Part shown: positions 4,710 through 5,636 of the stretch, one piece after another | Numbering within the stretch: position 1 is the stretch's first letter | How the letters are laid out: every line of letters starts with the position of its first letter | Origin: Geoglobus sp. | GTDB lineage: Archaea > Halobacteriota > Archaeoglobi > Archaeoglobales > Archaeoglobaceae | DNA length: 5,636 nt | Assembly: GCA_015523645.1 (NCBI GenBank) | Contig: WAJY01000292.1 | Location: 1 to 5,636, forward strand | Direction of reading: 5' to 3' | The notes under the pieces: model-generated | Told to the model about the DNA's origin: nothing | Databases searched by the model: none | Seen by the model: only the letters and a program-made list of their open reading frames with translations | Position numbers and translations under genes: made by a program

Positions 4710-5489
4710 TTAGCAGTCGTAATCGAAAATCTCTGAGAACTCCTCTTCAATCTCTTCTGCAATCGCTTTTTCTCTCTGTTCAGTGAGATAATCTAAGAGG
4801 TCGCTGTGTAGTTCTCGTTCTCTGATAAAGTTCACTAACGTATTGTGTTTGTCTTTAAGATTGTTTAGCTCATCTTCAATCTCCTTTTTCTCGTCTCTAA
4901 GCTTGTGTATATACCTTGTGAGGGCTTCACTTGTATCATATTCTTCAAATTGCATTATCGATTCTTCGTCGTATTTGATTACGATCTCATCGACTTCAAC
5001 AGATTCAGGGACAAAAATCACCGTAACTTTAGTGAACTCTGCAAAATGATATGGTTCAAATTTTACAAGATCACTGCTCTTCTCTTTAACAAGCTGTTCC
5101 ACCCTCGCTCTTATCTTTTCTTTTAGCTCATATCTCCTCTGCTCCTCTCTGACCTTTTCTTCTGCTCTCTCACATTCTTTTTTGAACTCGTTAAGGTCTA
5201 TGGCTTCTGCTGTCAATTTAAACTTTGTAGATCCTGTTTTTTCAACCTGTTCTTCGATCCAGGCGTCTATGATTTCTACCAGTTTTTCTCTTGCTTTGTA
5301 GTATGCATTGAGGCCATACCGAACTCGTATATCACCCTCTACATCCCTTTCAAAAAAAACATTGCCATCGCTGATTTCTGCAACCTTCTTTATAAAATCG
5401 TTTGTTAGCTCTGCTTCGACTATTGTCTCCAACTCACCAAACACCTTCTGGCTCAATCTCGTATTGAGCCTTTTTACATACACTTTCAT
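4710..5489 (-). CDS. Acidic coiled-coil protein of unknown function (259 aa)
   Basis: I do not recognise this protein. The start is ATG at 5487-5489, three bases after GGAGGTGGTGA, the same leader as the 246-aa gene downstream. The N-terminal 90 residues look alpha/beta (MKVYVKRLNTRL; NVFFERDVEGDIRVRYGLNA). Residues about 98-138 are a long charged helix (FKKECERAEEKVREEQRRY onward). A beta-rich middle follows (VKFEPYHFAEFTKVTVIFV and VEVDEIVIKYDEE, 142-176). Residues about 187-253 form a second coiled coil (LRDEKKEIEDELNNLKDK) ending in an acidic tail with a terminal Cys. There is no Walker motif, so it is not an SMC-type ATPase. The coiled coils suggest a dimer or scaffold. Its promoter and a T-tract after its stop make it a separate transcription unit. 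Confidence 0.85.
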   Translation of the reverse strand: MKVYVKRLNTRLSQKVFGELETIVEAELTNDFIKKVAEISDGNVFFERDVEGDIRVRYGLNAYYKAREKLVEIIDAWIEEQVEKTGSTKFKLTAEAIDLNEFKKECERAEEKVREEQRRYELKEKIRARVEQLVKEKSSDLVKFEPYHFAEFTKVTVIFVPESVEVDEIVIKYDEESIMQFEEYDTSEALTRYIHKLRDEKKEIEDELNNLKDKHNTLVNFIRERELHSDLLDYLTEQREKAIAEEIEEEFSEIFDYDC

Positions 5490-5587
5490 TTCTCACCACC
5501 TCCTTTTTTGCAATATTACATATGTTCTTTATACTATATATAGTTTTCGATTTACACATGAAGAGAAGATTAAGACTTTTTTATAAA
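5486..5587. repeat. Duplicated promoter-leader, copy 2 (continuous)
   Basis: This is the partner of the copy at 4574-4698, here without the 24-base interruption. It begins at the ATG of the 259-aa gene and covers promoter P2 plus an upstream ACTTTTTTATAAA stretch. The identity ends at the start codon, so the coding regions did not visibly duplicate with it, or have since diverged beyond recognition. Confidence 0.92.
5505..5549 (-). promoter_or_regulatory. Promoter P2 (copy of P1) for the 259-aa gene
   Basis: BRE CGAAAA (5544-5549), TATA CTATATATAG (5534-5543) and palindrome ACATATGT (5518-5525) occur in the same order and spacing as in P1. The predicted transcription start is near 5513, and GGAGGTGGTGA at 5493-5503 precedes the ATG. 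Shared elements imply that the two transcription units are switched on together. Confidence 0.8.
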
Positions 5588-5604
5588 TATGAAATTATGA
5601 AAAC

Positions 5605-5636
5605 TTACATAACGGTTACGTATGTTGTATGTATAA
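5605..5636. promoter_or_regulatory. Candidate operator/iteron cluster at the right edge
   Basis: TTACATAACGG (5605-5615) is followed directly by TTACGTATGTT (5616-5626), an 11-base step, and then GTATGT (5627-5632). TTACGTATGTT differs by one base from the TTACATATGTT found in both promoters (4603-4613 and 5516-5526). It may be an upstream binding site for the same regulator, or part of a longer iteron array cut by the window edge. It is short and AT-rich, so chance remains possible. Confidence 0.35.

Noticed and set aside
5308..5586. Plus-strand frame of 92 codons near the right edge
   Set aside because: It runs antisense to the 259-aa gene and through promoter P2. Its serine/phenylalanine-rich sequence is that of an antisense shadow.
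4574..5636. Leader repeats and edge motifs as a CRISPR array or transposon ends
   Set aside because: There are only two long copies, in the same orientation at start codons, with a gene between them and no spacers. No transposase or target-site duplication is visible.

Overview
The window looks like part of a mobile genetic element (plasmid or integrated provirus) of a thermophilic archaeon. The archaeal signs are a trimeric-type PCNA sliding clamp, BRE/TATA promoters (CGAAAA followed by CTATATATAG), GGAGGTG ribosome-binding sites before almost every gene, heavy AGA/AGG arginine codon use, and a C-terminal domain resembling the archaeal transposon-associated DUF2080 family. From memory, the PCNA linker (LID..IRKEP) and C-terminus (APRIE) resemble Archaeoglobus PCNA, so Archaeoglobales or a relative is my best guess. 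No search was possible, so the lineage is an inference.

Left part, plus strand (1-1215): a serine recombinase missing only its first few codons is followed, with a 4-base ATGA overlap, by a DUF457-like membrane hydrolase gene. The conserved parts of that gene lie in two reading frames, consistent with two compensating single-base indels in homopolymer runs. A T-rich stretch and a new TATA promoter then lead to a 70-residue, very basic protein of unknown function.

Right part, minus strand (5636 down to 1206): at least nine genes read leftwards towards the recombinase block. In order of transcription they are: an acidic coiled-coil protein (259 aa); an acidic protein with a C-terminal CxxH/CxxC pair (246 aa); a DUF2080-like protein (116 aa); a protein of three tandem helix-turn-helix repeats (155 aa); PCNA (241 aa); a four-cysteine protein (178 aa); a 100-aa protein; and two micro-proteins of 37 and 34 aa, the last with one membrane span. 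From the 246-aa gene onward, genes are separated by 0-15 bases or overlap, so this is one operon. The two gene blocks converge and overlap by 10 bases at 1206-1215.

The most striking non-coding feature is a duplicated promoter-leader. About 84 bases plus an 18-base extension occur almost identically upstream of both the 259-aa and 246-aa genes, with a 24-base insertion splitting one copy. Each copy holds BRE, TATA, the palindrome ACATATGT between the TATA box and the predicted start site, and the same ribosome-binding site. A close relative of the palindrome recurs at the right edge.

Taken together, the operon looks like an element's replication and control module. It supplies its own clamp and several DNA-binding-type proteins, but no polymerase, helicase or initiator is visible, so it would rely on the host or on genes outside the window. 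There are no tRNA or rRNA genes and no CRISPR array, and no gene-free stretch exceeds 300 bases.
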